Part shown: piece by piece, positions 51,701 to 64,000 of the stretch | Layout of the letters: every line of letters begins with the position of its first letter | Numbering within the stretch: the first letter of the stretch is position 1 | Assembly (NCBI GenBank): GCA_013397865.1 | Contig: VZTI01005325.1 | Location: 4,370,100-4,434,099 of the forward strand | Length of the DNA stretch: 64,000 nucleotides | Source of the DNA: Struthidea cinerea | Taxonomy: Eukaryota > Chordata > Aves > Passeriformes > Corcoracidae | Direction: 5' to 3' | Made by a program: the position numbers and the translations under genes | The notes under the pieces: model-generated | The model's input: the letters and a program-made list of their open reading frames with translations, nothing else | Databases searched by the model: none | What the model was told of the DNA's origin: nothing

Positions 51701-52808
51701 ACTATTTGTAGACTGATTTGGAATTTTTTTTTCCTTTGAAAAACAACAGGCAGAAGGCAATTTGAATACTGTAATTTATCTTTGATGGATGATGTATTTA
51801 AAGCAGCTGAAAGCAAATAATTTGAGCATGTAGCTATTAACATTTTGATCCCACTAAGGGAGCTGCATGTGCTGACCCTCGCCATCCAAATGTGGCCCTT
51901 AGCAGGTATGAGGTCTAGTGCTAGTTTCAGCTGCAAAGGGAAGTTACTACACTTTCCAGTGCTGATTTGAAGTGAAATGCCAAATGAATCTACAAAGCTG
52001 TTTCTAGCCCATCCAGATTAAGGTAGCCAAGTCTTGTGCTGCAAAAAAAAATCCACAAGCCTTTGGGAAGGCATGAAAGGAGTCATGTCTCAGTGATATG
52101 TCAAACCTTTGCCTTCCTTAGTCTAAATAATATGAACTATTACCTAAACCATGGTTTATATAAATCCTTGTCACTGCTGATGGTGCGGAGTCCCACCACA
52201 GGTACCTTGTGTTTTCCCTATTCTGTTTTTATTAATGCTTGGTGGTTTCCTTAAATTATTTCCTTGAGGACAGTACAGCTGTAGTACAAGTTTGTGGTGC
52301 AGAATGGCCTTTTGGCTCCCCTGGAATCAGCCACTGCCAAGGAAACAATGCAGGTCCCGTCAGGTAAACAGAATAGTTCACAATCCGACCTCTGAAGTAA
52401 AACACAAAATGCATCATGTAGTTTTACACTCCCAGTTGAAATCAGTGATAAGAATGCAAATCTGTAAAACCAGACAGTTGTTACAATCCCATTTCCAACA
52501 CATACTTTTCAAAAGCTCCAGGGTGATTCACATTACAAAATTTTGCATGCTGGTTTCACCTTCAGATCCTGATGTCAAAAGTATTACATGCTTATTTGTG
52601 CTTCAAGCAAACATTAAGAGCTTTTTTTCAGACTTAGCTTAAATTTTCCTTATTATTTTTTATCGGGTAGCCTTGGAGATTTTAATTTTGCTTTGAATTT
52701 TGTCTGTTCGTTGTAAATTTAAGTGAATAGAATTATAAACTATAGATTTCTCAATGAGAAAATTTAAGTGCTTTGCTTTGTTGCTTTACCTGGACAGTGG
52801 AATGCTGA

Positions 52809-52862
52809 TCCACTGATATCAATGATTTCAGTATTTGGTCCATTGACATTAATGATTTTAGG
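52809..52862. repeat. Imperfect tandem duplication, about 30-bp period
   Basis: TCCACTGATATCAATGATTT (52809) and TCCATTGACATTAATGATTT (52839) are adjacent copies with about 85% identity. They are followed by CAGTATTTGG and TAGGTCTACC respectively. It is an old local duplication. Confidence 0.8.
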
Positions 52863-55800
52863 TCTACCAGCATTTTAAGTTTTCAGGAATTGTTTATTTT
52901 TGGGGTTTTTTTTGCCAGTTAAATTTTTTCCTTGGTTGTTTGCATCTGTGGGAGTAATTTTGAAATGCTTGACGTTTATAAATATATATTTCACAGGTTT
53001 GAAGTTACCTACCTTCTTAAGACCAACTGTGGCTCATAATAGTGTGATTAGACATTTTTATCTTCTCATAATTTGGGATAGCTTATGATTTTAATTAAAT
53101 TATGATGTATAGGATTGCTATTAATACACAGTTTATGCAATGACAGCATTGGGCAAGGACTGTTCTCTACCCAGATCAGTGAATTGCTAGATTGAAGGAG
53201 AGATACAAGTATTCTTGTCCTCCTGATTTATTTGAAGAGCTTCACCAAATCCTACACTAAGTAAATAATTCCTTTGAAATATGAAGAGTAACACATTTTA
53301 AATAATGTAGCAGATATAATTATATTTGAGTCTTCACACTTTCAATATATGTTATTAGGTTGTGCCCAGCACTAGGTCAGGCCAAAATGTGAGACTAGTT
53401 GTGTGACTTTTCTGGAAAGTCTGTTGAGATCAGAAATAATTTTGGTAGTTTCCCACTCCCTTGTAAATCACTCTGTATAATCAGATGCCATTAAGCATAC
53501 ATTAACCTGTAGTCTTTTAACGGGATGAAAAGGGAGAAAAAAGATGAAAGACCATGTTTCATGCCCTTGGTGCAGATCTGTCTGAGAAAAGAGCCCACAT
53601 ACGATTTGTGTGTTAGCAGTAGTCATGTCACGTCATACAAAACAAAATCTTAGACTGAGCGTTCCAATTAAACTAATTTTATAAAGTTGACTTAAGCCTT
53701 TGGTGGAAGAAATATGTCTGTTTGTCAGTGAAGCTTAAATCGTTGACCTGAGGACTCAGTGTTTTTAGTTTTCTTGGTAATCCATCATAACTTTCAAGCC
53801 AGAGACTTAATAGTCTCAAGAAAGTTCTTCTTACTGTGAATTATTTCAAGACAAGCTGTCTGTTTTACACAGCAATGTATTAAAGAATGCAGAATGATAA
53901 TATAGATAAAAATTAATGGATTCCTTTATTACTCTGTAAATAGAGTGTAAAATCTTTGCACTACATAAATATTTTTGAAATACACATTCACCTATAGTTT
54001 TAACCTGTTTAACCCTATCAGTACCTTTATTGCCACTGTTACAATTAGAGATCAGAGCATTGCTTGGAGGACTGAATTCTGAGATTGAGACACCAGGCAA
54101 ATACCAAAACCTTAAGCAATTATTTATGCTCAACTACTACTATTTGGACTTGTCTGGATGGGTGTTAATTCCTGTGTGCAGATCTATTCTGGCTGATTGA
54201 GACCAGCATTAACTATTTGCTGACTGACTTCAAGTAATCTGGTTAATTCTAGCAGTTGTAGGCTGGAAATCATCTCATTCTACAAAAGTACCAAACAAAG
54301 AGCTACTACAAAACACTTTGCTTCCTTTCTTAAGTCATTTTTGTATGTCTGAGTGTAGGGCAAATCCAGCAAAATCAGAAATAGGTTGTCTGCTTAGTCA
54401 CCTCCCAACTTCCACTTACCTTCCTGTAACAGGTCTTTTTAAACACTAGTATCCTCAATTTCAGGTATGCACTGTTTTTCACCTACTCCCTGCAAGACCC
54501 GAGAAAGGGAGTACATGCATATTTATTCAAACATAAGAGACCCCATAAACACAGTATTACTTTGACCATTCATCTATTTTCTTCCATTTGCTTTGTTTTG
54601 CTGTTTTTAATTTTATTTTATGTATTTGTTGTTTAAACAAGAAAATCCTCTAGGTATTATTTCAAATTGTATGAAAAACTGTAAAATATCTGGGCTATAC
54701 TGCTATATTGAATCCATAATGATTTAGGTTCCATTTATTTATAATAAATAACCAAATCTCTCACAGCATTCCCTTTGAGTGAAGCACACATGAAGTAGTA
54801 TCTCTCAGGAGGTGATCCTGGAATAATTTGCATATTTAAAAAGATAATGTTTGCATTCATTCTTGTAAGAGCTATAATACAAGAAGAATATAGGATAAAA
54901 GGGAAAAAAAAAAGTTGAAGGAGCATATTTTATTTTTTTTTAAAGCTGCCTCTTAAGAAATGGCTGTTTTATATTTAGAAAACCTCGGTGTCTGGGGAAC
55001 GTCATTATATGTGATATATGAACTTTAATACAAGAAAATTGTGGGTTCAGACACAATGCAGTCATTAGGTGATACTCAGATAACATTGCGTAAGTGCTCA
55101 AAGGCTTCAAAGTCAATGCCAATCATTGGATCCTGGAGTGAACTTACTCGATAAACTGCTGGGTTCTTCGTCTGTGCAAAGCAATACGGATTGCTGGCAC
55201 TATTGATTTGAATGCTGTAAAACAGAAAGATGATCTCTCAGGGGAGCTTGCCCTTTTGAATAGCAATGTGAGCGTTAAAATTACACCTTTATTTAATATT
55301 AGTTCTTGAAGGGAAACTGCAAAAGAGAAGTAGCATTTATTCCCTGTTTGAATCAAGGTACTGTGTCGTAGGTGGCATCATATTCAACAACAGTTTTTAA
55401 GTCCATTAAAGGCTTCACAGACACAGCAAATTTCAAATCAAAACCAACAGCTACGAGTTTTAGATGTGCATTCATGTATTTATGTGAGTGGAACACTAAC
55501 TTGATGCTTCTGAGGCAGAGAAGATGTAGTAGCAAGAGGGTGCAGTAAGATGGTAAGGAGAAAAGAGACGAGAAGATAATGTGTTTCATTCACTATGGAG
55601 AAAAAAAAAGTAATTATTTTATAATTGTGTGTTACTAGAGATAATTGAGATTCTTCTAGGAGAAAAGGAAAGAAGAATATCTGGGAAGTATTTACTCCAG
55701 TAATTTATTAAAAAGGTCAACAAACTATGCACACACTGTTTTACACACAGGCAGCACTCATGATGAAACTATTCCTAAGGCATGTTGGTTCTCACAGAAG

Positions 55801-58800
55801 ATGTTTTTGATAGTGAGCTTAGTAAGGATAATGAACTTCTTCAATTAGAGAAGATAACAATCTCTGGGAAGATTTCTTTGAATACTGATCATGTTCTGGT
55901 GCTAGGTGTACCTGTTTAATGACTTTTGCTGTAGGTGCTACGGGAAGATAGTAAGTGACATCCAGGATATACAGTCACCAGCAGTTTATTACAGTAAATT
56001 CCTGTGTGTTATTCAGGTAGTTCTTAAAAAATGTGACCTGTTTCCTTACAGGTGAACGTAGTACTTCCAGGACCAGAAGTACTCAATGTTAATTGTGTGT
56101 TTATTTGTGTAAGAGTACGTAATTTGCAGGTTTTAGATTGAGCTGTAGGGTGGCAAAAAAGTAAATAGCATCTGAAGTTTCATATATTTTTCATCACCAG
56201 CAAATTTTATTTTGTACAGCTGGGGGTTAAGTGTGGATTTTAATTTCCATTTTGTAGTAGCTTTTATCAGTGCTCAGCTGGTGAATGCAGCAAGTGCTCT
56301 TAATTGGAAAAGGATGTTTTGTTCTAGGCTGATCAGGGTAACATGATTTGTACTTCTCTCCTTTCACAGAGGAATTCCTGTGAAGGATTAAGCATCTCTA
56401 CCGAGTTGTTAAGCCTGAAGAGTTCAGGATATTCCTTACCCCTCAGTATTAATCCAATTAGTCTATCCGTAGCAGAGAGAGACAAATGAATAGCTGTGTG
56501 CCCTGCTCCTGCTGTGCTGTAGGACGCTGTTCTGCAGCTTCATGTGTAGACAGTGTGTGAGTGTATAAAGCATCCCTAATACTGTTTCCTTTGTTTCATG
56601 GTTTTCCTAACCCCATTATGAAAATTTGTCATCTTAGAGACTAGATTTTGAGGAGAAAGTTATTCCCAGACAGGCTATAGCCTCATCATTTGATTGCATC
56701 TGGGGAATAAAGCAAAGCACACGTGGAGGATGAGGGATAAGGTGCTGTGGAAACTAGCAGCTGGGTCAGTTCATGTGCAGAAAGAATACAGCTCATCAAC
56801 ATGTCCAGCTGAGCATTAAAGTGTTAAGTCATGGTGACAGGCACCTTAATATTCACAGTGCCAGACACTGCTTGGACATGAAGGAGGAATACAGGAGGAC
56901 CAAATGGCGTAGTCAGGGCCCAGAGCTGAGCTGGCTCGCTTTGAGGCTCTGTCTTCGTGCATGTGGAGGATTGTGTCTGACTCACAGAGGAGTGAGTCCA
57001 GCCCTGTACAATTATAAAGTAATGGTAATTTTGTAATCTCCAACTTTCAGAATTTTGTGCCCTTTTGGAAGAAGCTTTTCATTGCATTCTGGCAAATTTA
57101 GGTGGAGGTAGTGTTAAGAGATGAAAAACATTTGACTACAGAAACTAGTTACAGAATTTGGGGATGAGATACTGCGTTATAATGAACAATGAGAAACTTC
57201 TCATCTTTCTTTTAAATTAATTTCAAAGTACCTTATCAAACAAAAGAAAGATGCTGCAATATTTTTATAAAAATTCAAGAGGCCTCTTGAATTTTTACAT
57301 TGATTGGAGAGTGCCAGGACCAGGTTTCTCAGCGGCAGCACAAGGAAACAGAAGTTAGCTTTTGCTGAAGTCAGTCCTGAGATGCAATCAAGACAGAGGA
57401 AAGGCCAGGGAGGTGAGCTGATGGACTACCTCATGCCAGGAGAGGGCTGTGAGCTGGTTTCTGCTCCCCACAGAGCGCTCTCAGAGATGCAAACGGAGCC
57501 TGGGCTTGTGTCTCCTGACACAAGCTGGTTTCAGGGGTGCTGCTGGCCCTCCCTGCTTCTTCTGGGGAGATTAGGAGCACTACCATTTCTTTTACTTCAT
57601 GGTCATCAAACACGAAGTCTTGTTTTTTTCTCTCCACAAGTGGAGCTATGTGTCTGGAAACACCTGGTGTGTTTGAGACTAGAATAAACATCACTTCTGA
57701 ATGTCGTGGTTTAGTTCTTCATAAGAATACAGCTGGGAAATTTTGCCTTCTGCTATTTGTGCTGTGATTAATTAATCCCCAGGAATAATTTCATGATTTT
57801 TGGTCCAGCTCTCCATAAATCCATTAATTTATTTGTTAAAAAAAAGAGCACAGGCTTGGAAGTACCTGGTAGCATCTTTCTGTAAAAAAAAGAAACTGCC
57901 AGCTCCCTAAGCAAATTCTGAATATGAATATGAACTAAATACTAATGTGCAGTGTGTATTTCAATTTTGCAACCTGAATATTCAAGCCTTGCAGAAGTAC
58001 TAATGGCTTAGCTTTTTGCCTGGAAGTTGAGAACTTTTTAGGTCAAGATTCAATTACAAAACCACATAATAACTTCATCATAAATGCAGAAGGTAATGTG
58101 ATAAAGTAATGGTTATATTTACAAACCAATAATTTACAGTGGCAGCATTTCTTTGATTTGTTAAAAAATCCATTATTTTCAGGATGGGTGTAATAAATTT
58201 CTTATAAAATATTGAAAATACTAATTAATTACTGTAATAAATTACTTTCAAACTTACTGATAGAAGCAGTTACTGTAATGAGTTTTGCATCTTGAAATAT
58301 AAATAATCCTTCCATACAGGATGAAAAAAACCCAGAAAGATAACCTTTTTGATTGAATAGCCTTAAAAGAAGACTATAGATGTTTCATGTATTCTTATAC
58401 AAAGAAGTCAGGAGTGCAGAAGCATTCTGTACAAGATATCTGTACTTTTTCATGTCTTGACTACTTTTTGTGAGGGATTTAGTGACCTTTCTTATTTGGA
58501 TCGCTGTAGTTCTATCACACTCATTTTTATTGTTTTTTGTTCCTTTTTTTGTGCACATAATTATAGGCTCTCTAAAAGCCATCGACTGAAATAATCTAAG
58601 TTGCACCCACGATATCCAAATTACTGAATAACATTTTCTTCCCGTGCTTGCACAACACGCGCATTAACTACCAGCACACTGCACCTCTCTGAGGGGTAGA
58701 TCACCCCCATCAGTTCCTGCCCATAGTCTGTAAATGTTTGCACTATAGATTGCAGATAATCAAACTTATCATTGATGTTTCTTAATGTCAACACACTGCA

Positions 58801-61800
58801 ATTCCATGCCTGTCTTGAACAATGCCGTGGGAGAGCATAAAGCAGACATTACTACTCTCTGTGCTACATTGACCAAATTCGAATAAACCCACTGCTGTAA
58901 AGTTTGACAGATCTGTATTATCTCAGGCCCACAATGGAGTGTGTTTTCTAAGTCTATGTCTGTTCAACAGGGTTCTTAATTTCCCCCCATCACTTTTAAA
59001 ACCAAGCTGTGGTAACCACAGGACAGAGAAGGGATCATAGTCGTGCTGTTCCTACACATATTATCAGTGTATGGCTCTTTCATTATGGGTCAGCAAAGAC
59101 CCATAAGTGGGAATTTTTATTTTTTCTTATCTCTGGAGCCACACAGGAATTTGGTATCTTGAATACGCCTGAGGGAAGGAAAATATTAGTAATTACAGTT
59201 CTGAGCACCTATCATGTAAGTGAAATACAAGGAAAGGTAGAGACAATAATTCCAGAAGCTTACTCTTTTGAGGCTTCTTCTCATACAATTTGTAAAATCC
59301 GACAATTATTTCAGGTTCCAACATTTCCATCCTTAGCTTTACTAGCAATGGAAGATACTTTAAAAATTACAGTTTGGACTTTAAATATTAAGACACTTAA
59401 ACACTGTTTAAGCATGTTTAGCATTTAGTTTTGGTTCCAGAACGTCCCCTCTGTTTTGCTTATAGAATTTGGCCTCTCTAAGCATTTTAGAGCTAATGAA
59501 AGCCTCCTTATATATAAATAATATTTTGTTTGTACAATTCACTTTTCAGTGTTTTAAATAGGAGAGGCAGCAATATATGTCAGTGAGTTTTGGTTAAAAG
59601 CGAAACAACAACAAATAGATCAATGGTTTGTTTAAAATGGAAACTACCAGTGCAGGGTGTTTAGGGCAGCTTTCAGAGACACACCAAGAGTTTACCTGCC
59701 GGTTATCTTGGTGAGTCATTGCTCTTACTGTGACGATATTCAGAGTAGCTTGATTTGCTGAAACCTGATTTCATTTCACTGACGCACCAGTTGTGCGGGC
59801 GATCCAGTACTCCTTAAGTCCCTTTGATCCACCTGATTGCGTCTTTCTTTCCTGCCAGCTCCTTTACAATATTATGAGGCATAACCACTTCAGAGGAGAA
59901 GATTTTTCAGATGTTCTGTAGGTCATGATACAGTGAAGCCATGACTTTACTCACAAATATTTTGTGTACGCTACATTTCTATGTCTTGGAGAGGAAAGTG
60001 AATAGCTTATCCGCCAAGCTAATGACTGACCTATCGTGGTCCTGTCCAGCTATTTTCTCAGGCCCTAGGAGTAATTACTTCCTAGTGATCTGTATGCAAA
60101 CAGAGGGAGTCTAGACAGTATAGCATTTAAAAAAAAAAGAAGCGAGGCTACAGGGATTTGTACATAAACTACTACTGCCTTTCATTAGAAGACAGTGCTC
60201 ATTTTCTGAGGAATAAACTATTCCCCAAGTATATTTGAAACTGGGCTTACTGGGATGCACTACCCCATTAACTCTGAGGTGCTGGGTGGGACCATGCTCA
60301 TCTGCTAAAATGTAGAGTTGTGTTATAGCAACAAAGCATCCAAACGAGCCCACAGAAATTAATGATGCTTTAGATACACTGTCCATCTTTTTATTCAGTT
60401 AATTCTCCGTGCTGCTTCTTATGCCACCTTTTTAAATATGGGGCCAGTGAAGAGAGTCTCTTTTATCATCAGCTTTATGAGACAGACAAAAGACCAAGAG
60501 AGAAATATTTTGTTGGCCAAGGTTGCTTTCAGAGTTGTTAGCATTCTACAGAAAAGCAGAGATTAAAGCATGTGGCACAGCCTTATAGTGTGATGTCTCA
60601 AATCAGACTCCTGGTCTCACCCATTTTTTGTACTGAGCATTGCTTACTTGCATTGCCAGCATTCTGTATGGTTAATGCATGAGCCAATTCACAGATCTTT
60701 CTTCTTTTATTACTTTTTCTTTGCTAGGAATAATGTGCCCACACATCCTTAGTGCTTTGCACTGTTATGTTTCTCTTTTGATCCTAAAGAAAAACAGGTT
60801 GAAATCACAATTAAATATTAATAGTTTAGAATACTGGGGTTTTGAAAATTACCCATTACTTTTATCTTGGAAAATAGAGATGTTTATTCAATAGTCAAAA
60901 CTTTATGAATCAGTTGTTTAATGGAACATTTGTATTTTGTGGTTTTTTTCTATTTGCAAGAGTAATTGTTTGACTTTTCCTTCTGGTGAAATTTTCTTTA
61001 AGTTTGTGTGTATTACATGCTAACATGGCTCTAAAACATCTTCTCACTGAAGTTATTCTTGGCCTAATTTGCTGCCTTCTTGGAGGAAGAGCTTTGCAGC
61101 AGGGTTAAAATGGTGTTTGTGGCTGTGGGCTGCAGAGCCAAATATCCTGATCCTGGAATCCACACTATAAGAAAAACTGTGCTCCAACTACAGCTGCTTT
61201 CTTTGGATTTTTTCCTTAAACAGATACTCTTGATAGGTCAGTGATGCTTACACTTGCACTGGCTCTCAGGTGTGATAAGGGGTATTCATATCCCCCTCAT
61301 GAAAGAGGGACATGAGGAAAAGCATATTTTATCCTTCTACCTACAAGAAACTTTAAATACCTCTCCAGTCCTGCTGTTTCCATAGGAAATTCAAAACTTC
61401 ATGTTCTTATGAGTTCTTAAAAGTAAGCAGACATCCCTGGGCCTATCTGATATATGATATAACTAGCAGTGGAAGGCAAAGAAAAAAAAAAAAGAACTGT
61501 AGTAAAAAATTACCTCATAACCTTGCAAAGGCAGTTGATATTTTTTCGCCACAAGTGAAAAGCCAGTTCAAAAGAGAATGTCTGCTTGGGTTATAAAAAC
61601 TGGAAAAATGCTCAAAAAGAATTATTCCTTCTCATCAAATAGATACTTTCTCATGACAGAATTGTCATTTCAGCTGGTTAGATTGCTTCTCATGAGTTTT
61701 TGCTTGGTATAGATGCACAATTTCATTTTTCTCACCAGGAGATAGATTATTGTATGATGCATAATTTGGTACATAAAAAACTTGTTTTAAGGATGGCATG

Positions 61801-61804
61801 AGTT

Positions 61805-61821
61805 AAAAAAAAAAAAAAAAA
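61805..61821. repeat. Poly-A tract (17 nt)
   Basis: An A run between GGCATGAGTT and GAAAATGTG. No AATAAA lies within 30 bases upstream on the plus strand (the nearest similar word is ACATAAAAAAC), so no retrocopy is inferred. Confidence 0.85.
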
Positions 61822-62235
61822 GAAAATGTGTGTGAAAGATGCTAACTAAAGATCCTACCATAATGTTCTTTCAATTATAGCAGTTCATCTTTTATTCATT
61901 TGTCACCCTTGGCACTCGATTACATCAAATTCTCATTGGAAATACAAAGAGTGGATTCCCACTCAGTTTCTTTTTTTGCTGGCTTTATTGTGGATGCGCT
62001 TGAAGAAAGAAGTGTGAGTGCAAGTTGGTCTGAAGGTGGTGAACTTCAGAGCTCTCCACACCTATTCAGCAAATTAGTCACATCATGCCAAGTGAAGTGA
62101 CACATCTTCTGTGTTAAGGGGCAGTGTTACTCTGTGCTTTTCTCTTGTTAAGGATGAGCACTCAGGAAATGAAAAGCATATCCAGTATTAGTCTCCTAAA
62201 GATCTTACAAGTTTCAGATTGAAATGTAGAAATGG

Positions 62236-62261
62236 AGCTGGCATACATTAGCTGGCATACA
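62236..62261. repeat. Tandem duplication AGCTGGCATACA, 14-bp period
   Basis: AGCTGGCATACATT (62236-62249) is followed by AGCTGGCATACA (62250-62261). The match is perfect over the 12 bases, a recent slippage event. Confidence 0.92.
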
Positions 62262-62846
62262 CTTCAATAGATGGAAGAATTTTATGGATTTGGACAGTTG
62301 GTTTTCCTGGGTGATACTCTGCCTGCTTGGACAAAGGGATCAGCTGTATGGCAGGGTTGCTGTGGCTTCTGTAATGTGAGATCCTGCTGGGGCTGTACAT
62401 CTGTCGTGGTTTTAAAATAACACCGCTGAGCATGCTCCAAGTGTACAATATATTCTGTGTGTGCCACAGCTCATACAACTGACAGCATCATCAAGGATGG
62501 AAATGACATTTAGTTCAAGCTCTTGGACATTGCCAATTTCTGAAACTTTCATGTTGAAAACTCTTCTGCTTAGCCATGAGGCTGAACAGAAGAATTAGCA
62601 AGATGGTACGAATCACAGTGTACATATTGCCGTAATTTTTGGATGATTTTCAGTAGGAAAACTAGAAGTAAAAACTTGACTCTCTTTCAGAGTGTTTGCA
62701 CATGCACTTTTGCAAATATGTGCCACCTATTATTCAGTAAATTAAATCCTAGTTAGTCTTCAAAAGACTGCAAACCCAGTTTACTTTTTTTGAACCTCAG
62801 ACATGGAAGGTAAATTCTAAGAATGTGTGTGCACTTATATCTCAGT

Positions 62847-62860
62847 AAAAAAAAAAAAAA
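62847..62860. repeat. Poly-A tract (14 nt)
   Basis: An A run between ATCTCAGT and GAGGGTGCCC. It is a simple homopolymer. Confidence 0.8.
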
Positions 62861-63434
62861 GAGGGTGCCCAATATGACTTTCTAGGTCAGTAAAATAACT
62901 GAGCTAATAGCAGGGCATTCTATTGTACATAAGACCATACAGTTTGACAGATTTAACTGATTGTCATGTTCTGACCTCCTCTGAGGAGGACATGGGGAGT
63001 GTGCATGTAAATTGAAATGTTACAGCAATTATGGACTTATTTAAAATATATATGCATGACACCTCCATCTTGCAATTGAATAATAGTATTCAGTCTTATG
63101 CTGTTTTATGATCTTCTGGAAGATATCTGCAAAAAGAAATCTTTTCACTTGTGCCAGTAAACCACTCTTGCTTTTCCTTCTGATATTATTGTCCTCTTTT
63201 TTTAATACAATTAAAGAACATAGAACTATGTAAGTTATGCATAACTATCCTTGTTCTAAATGATTAATGCAAGATCAATGACCAATACAATTTCAAAAAA
63301 TCCTGACAAATTTTCATAACTTAAAAATCATAAGTAGGATTTTAGTCTATAGCAAAGATGAATAAGTGTGGGAAGGGGAAAGCTTTCCAGAAGGAATTAC
63401 ATAAATTAAGCTAAATGTTCCAAGCAAGATTGGG

Positions 63435-63471
63435 TTTTTTTTTTTTTTTTTTTTTTTTTTTGTCTGCTTGG
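63435..63471 (-). repeat. 37-nt T tract (poly-A on the minus strand)
   Basis: This is the longest homopolymer of the window. Read on the minus strand it is an A37 run preceded by ...GAGGGCACCAAGCAGAC. An AATAAA hexamer lies at 63505-63500, 28 bases before the run. That is the spacing expected between a polyadenylation signal and a poly-A tail, so the run may be the tail of a retroposed transcript. It may equally be an expanded simple repeat, and no target duplication was found. Confidence 0.8.
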
Positions 63472-64000
63472 TGCCCTCAGAGAGAAACATGAGACACATT
63501 TTATTTCTAGGCAATATCTTTTTATTTACATCCACTCAACTCATTAGCGCTAAAAAAAAAAAAGAAAATACTTGTACTAGAGCTGATGAAATAATTGCTG
63601 CAAGCTGCGTGTTTAGACACATTGTACAAGTTAAATGTACAAAATTCACCCATTAGGATCCCTTGTGCCCCCAGTTTGTCATTCACTCCCAATTAGGATT
63701 TTTCTGTAGAGCAAACAAACAAAAGTCCCTCGAGGACCAATTCTTCAAGGCATTGATTGTATGGAGAAGGCAAATGTCCCTTGCTTGAACTGAAGTCATC
63801 TCTCAGAAGTTCACACATTTGTTCAGGCTGGTGTGCTGGAGTATCCTATACCCACTATAACCATTGAGGAGTTCTGATATTTTTCTATTCTCCTCATTCT
63901 CACCGCCACCATTTTATTTTTTTTTAATGTGCTTCCATTATATGAGATTGTTTTTCTATGGCACAGAGTTGGTTTCTTTTTATATATTTACACGTGGTCA
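63472..64000. other. Possible retroposed 3' end, otherwise unassigned sequence
   Basis: The minus strand carries AATAAA at 63505-63500 and a second AATAAA about 25 bases further upstream, just before the A37 tract. No coding frame of useful length leads into them: the 62-codon minus frame here runs through the homopolymer. The rest of the segment, including an A12 run at about 63553-63564, shows nothing recognisable before the window ends. Confidence 0.35.

Larger units (their letters stand above)
41111..52808. other. Unique AT-rich noncoding sequence, no gene recognised
   Basis: No gene or transposon is recognisable. The longest open frames are 116 codons at 52292-52642 (+), 104 at 49355-49669 (+) and 101 at 45847-46152 (-), all unrecognised. 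The stretch 41940-42130 is relatively G+C-rich and contains GGAAGTCAC twice (41993-42001 and 42004-42012). The palindromes and motif cluster at 44.7, 47.35 and 48.77 kb are listed separately. Confidence 0.7.
52863..63434. other. Unique AT-rich noncoding sequence, no gene recognised
   Basis: No gene or transposon is recognisable. The two longest plus-strand frames of the window lie here: 139 codons at 59009-59428 and 127 codons at 57304-57687. The first is AT-rich and shows no domain. The second lies in a locally G+C-richer stretch (57300-57620) and overlaps an 87-codon minus-strand frame. I recognise neither. A segment at 59677-59710 is bordered by AG and GTGAGT like a tiny exon, but nothing else supports it. 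Confidence 0.68.

Noticed and set aside
59009..59428. Longest open frame in the window, 139 codons on the plus strand
   Set aside because: The length is near the chance maximum for this base composition, the translation shows no recognisable domain, and no promoter or splice context supports it.
61268..61310. Possible second MIR-like fragment (TATCCCCCTCATG followed by ATGAGGAAAAGCA)
   Set aside because: Only two short blocks resemble the family, their spacing is off, and the diagnostic core is missing.
1..64000. CRISPR arrays, operons, phage or bacterial defence systems
   Set aside because: The sequence is vertebrate nuclear DNA. No regular direct repeats with spacers, ribosome-binding sites or compact gene layout are present.

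Overview
This 64 kb window is almost certainly noncoding nuclear DNA from a bird. Three things point there. A CR1 LINE ends in the avian 8-bp tail (ATTCTATG units). A solo LTR resembles a retroviral LTR type that is common in bird genomes. Recognisable transposons are otherwise very sparse, in AT-rich sequence (about 60-63% A+T judged by eye, not counted). A decayed MIR-like SINE fits any amniote.

Layout. 1-20045: unique AT-rich sequence with a short CA microsatellite, homopolymer tracts and small inverted repeats, and no recognisable gene. 20046-20176: a relic of an ancient MIR/CORE-SINE on the minus strand. 20177-28360: unique sequence. 28361-31498: a transposon cluster made of a 5'-truncated CR1 LINE (minus), a 27-bp tandem duplication, a solo LTR (minus) and a short decayed CR1 3' end (plus). 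31499-64000: unique AT-rich sequence with several degenerate short tandem repeats, a 26-bp near-palindrome, a MORE/octamer-like plus homeodomain-like motif cluster near 47.35 kb, and a 37-nt T tract near 63.45 kb preceded, read on the minus strand, by an AATAAA signal.

Coding content. I found no protein-coding gene, tRNA, rRNA or known small RNA that I can defend. The longest ATG-started frames are 139 codons (59009-59428, +), 130 (21141-21533, -) and 127 (57304-57687, +). At this base composition stops fall about every 15 codons, so chance alone gives maxima near 130 codons over six frames. None of these frames shows a family I recognise. The only recognisable protein sequence is the broken reverse transcriptase of the CR1 element. 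The window is therefore most simply an intergenic gene desert or part of one or more large introns. Short exons cannot be excluded by eye.

I did not find an undescribed biological system. The observations worth checking are candidate regulatory motif clusters, the transposon cluster, a few local tandem or inverted repeats, and a possible retrocopy end.
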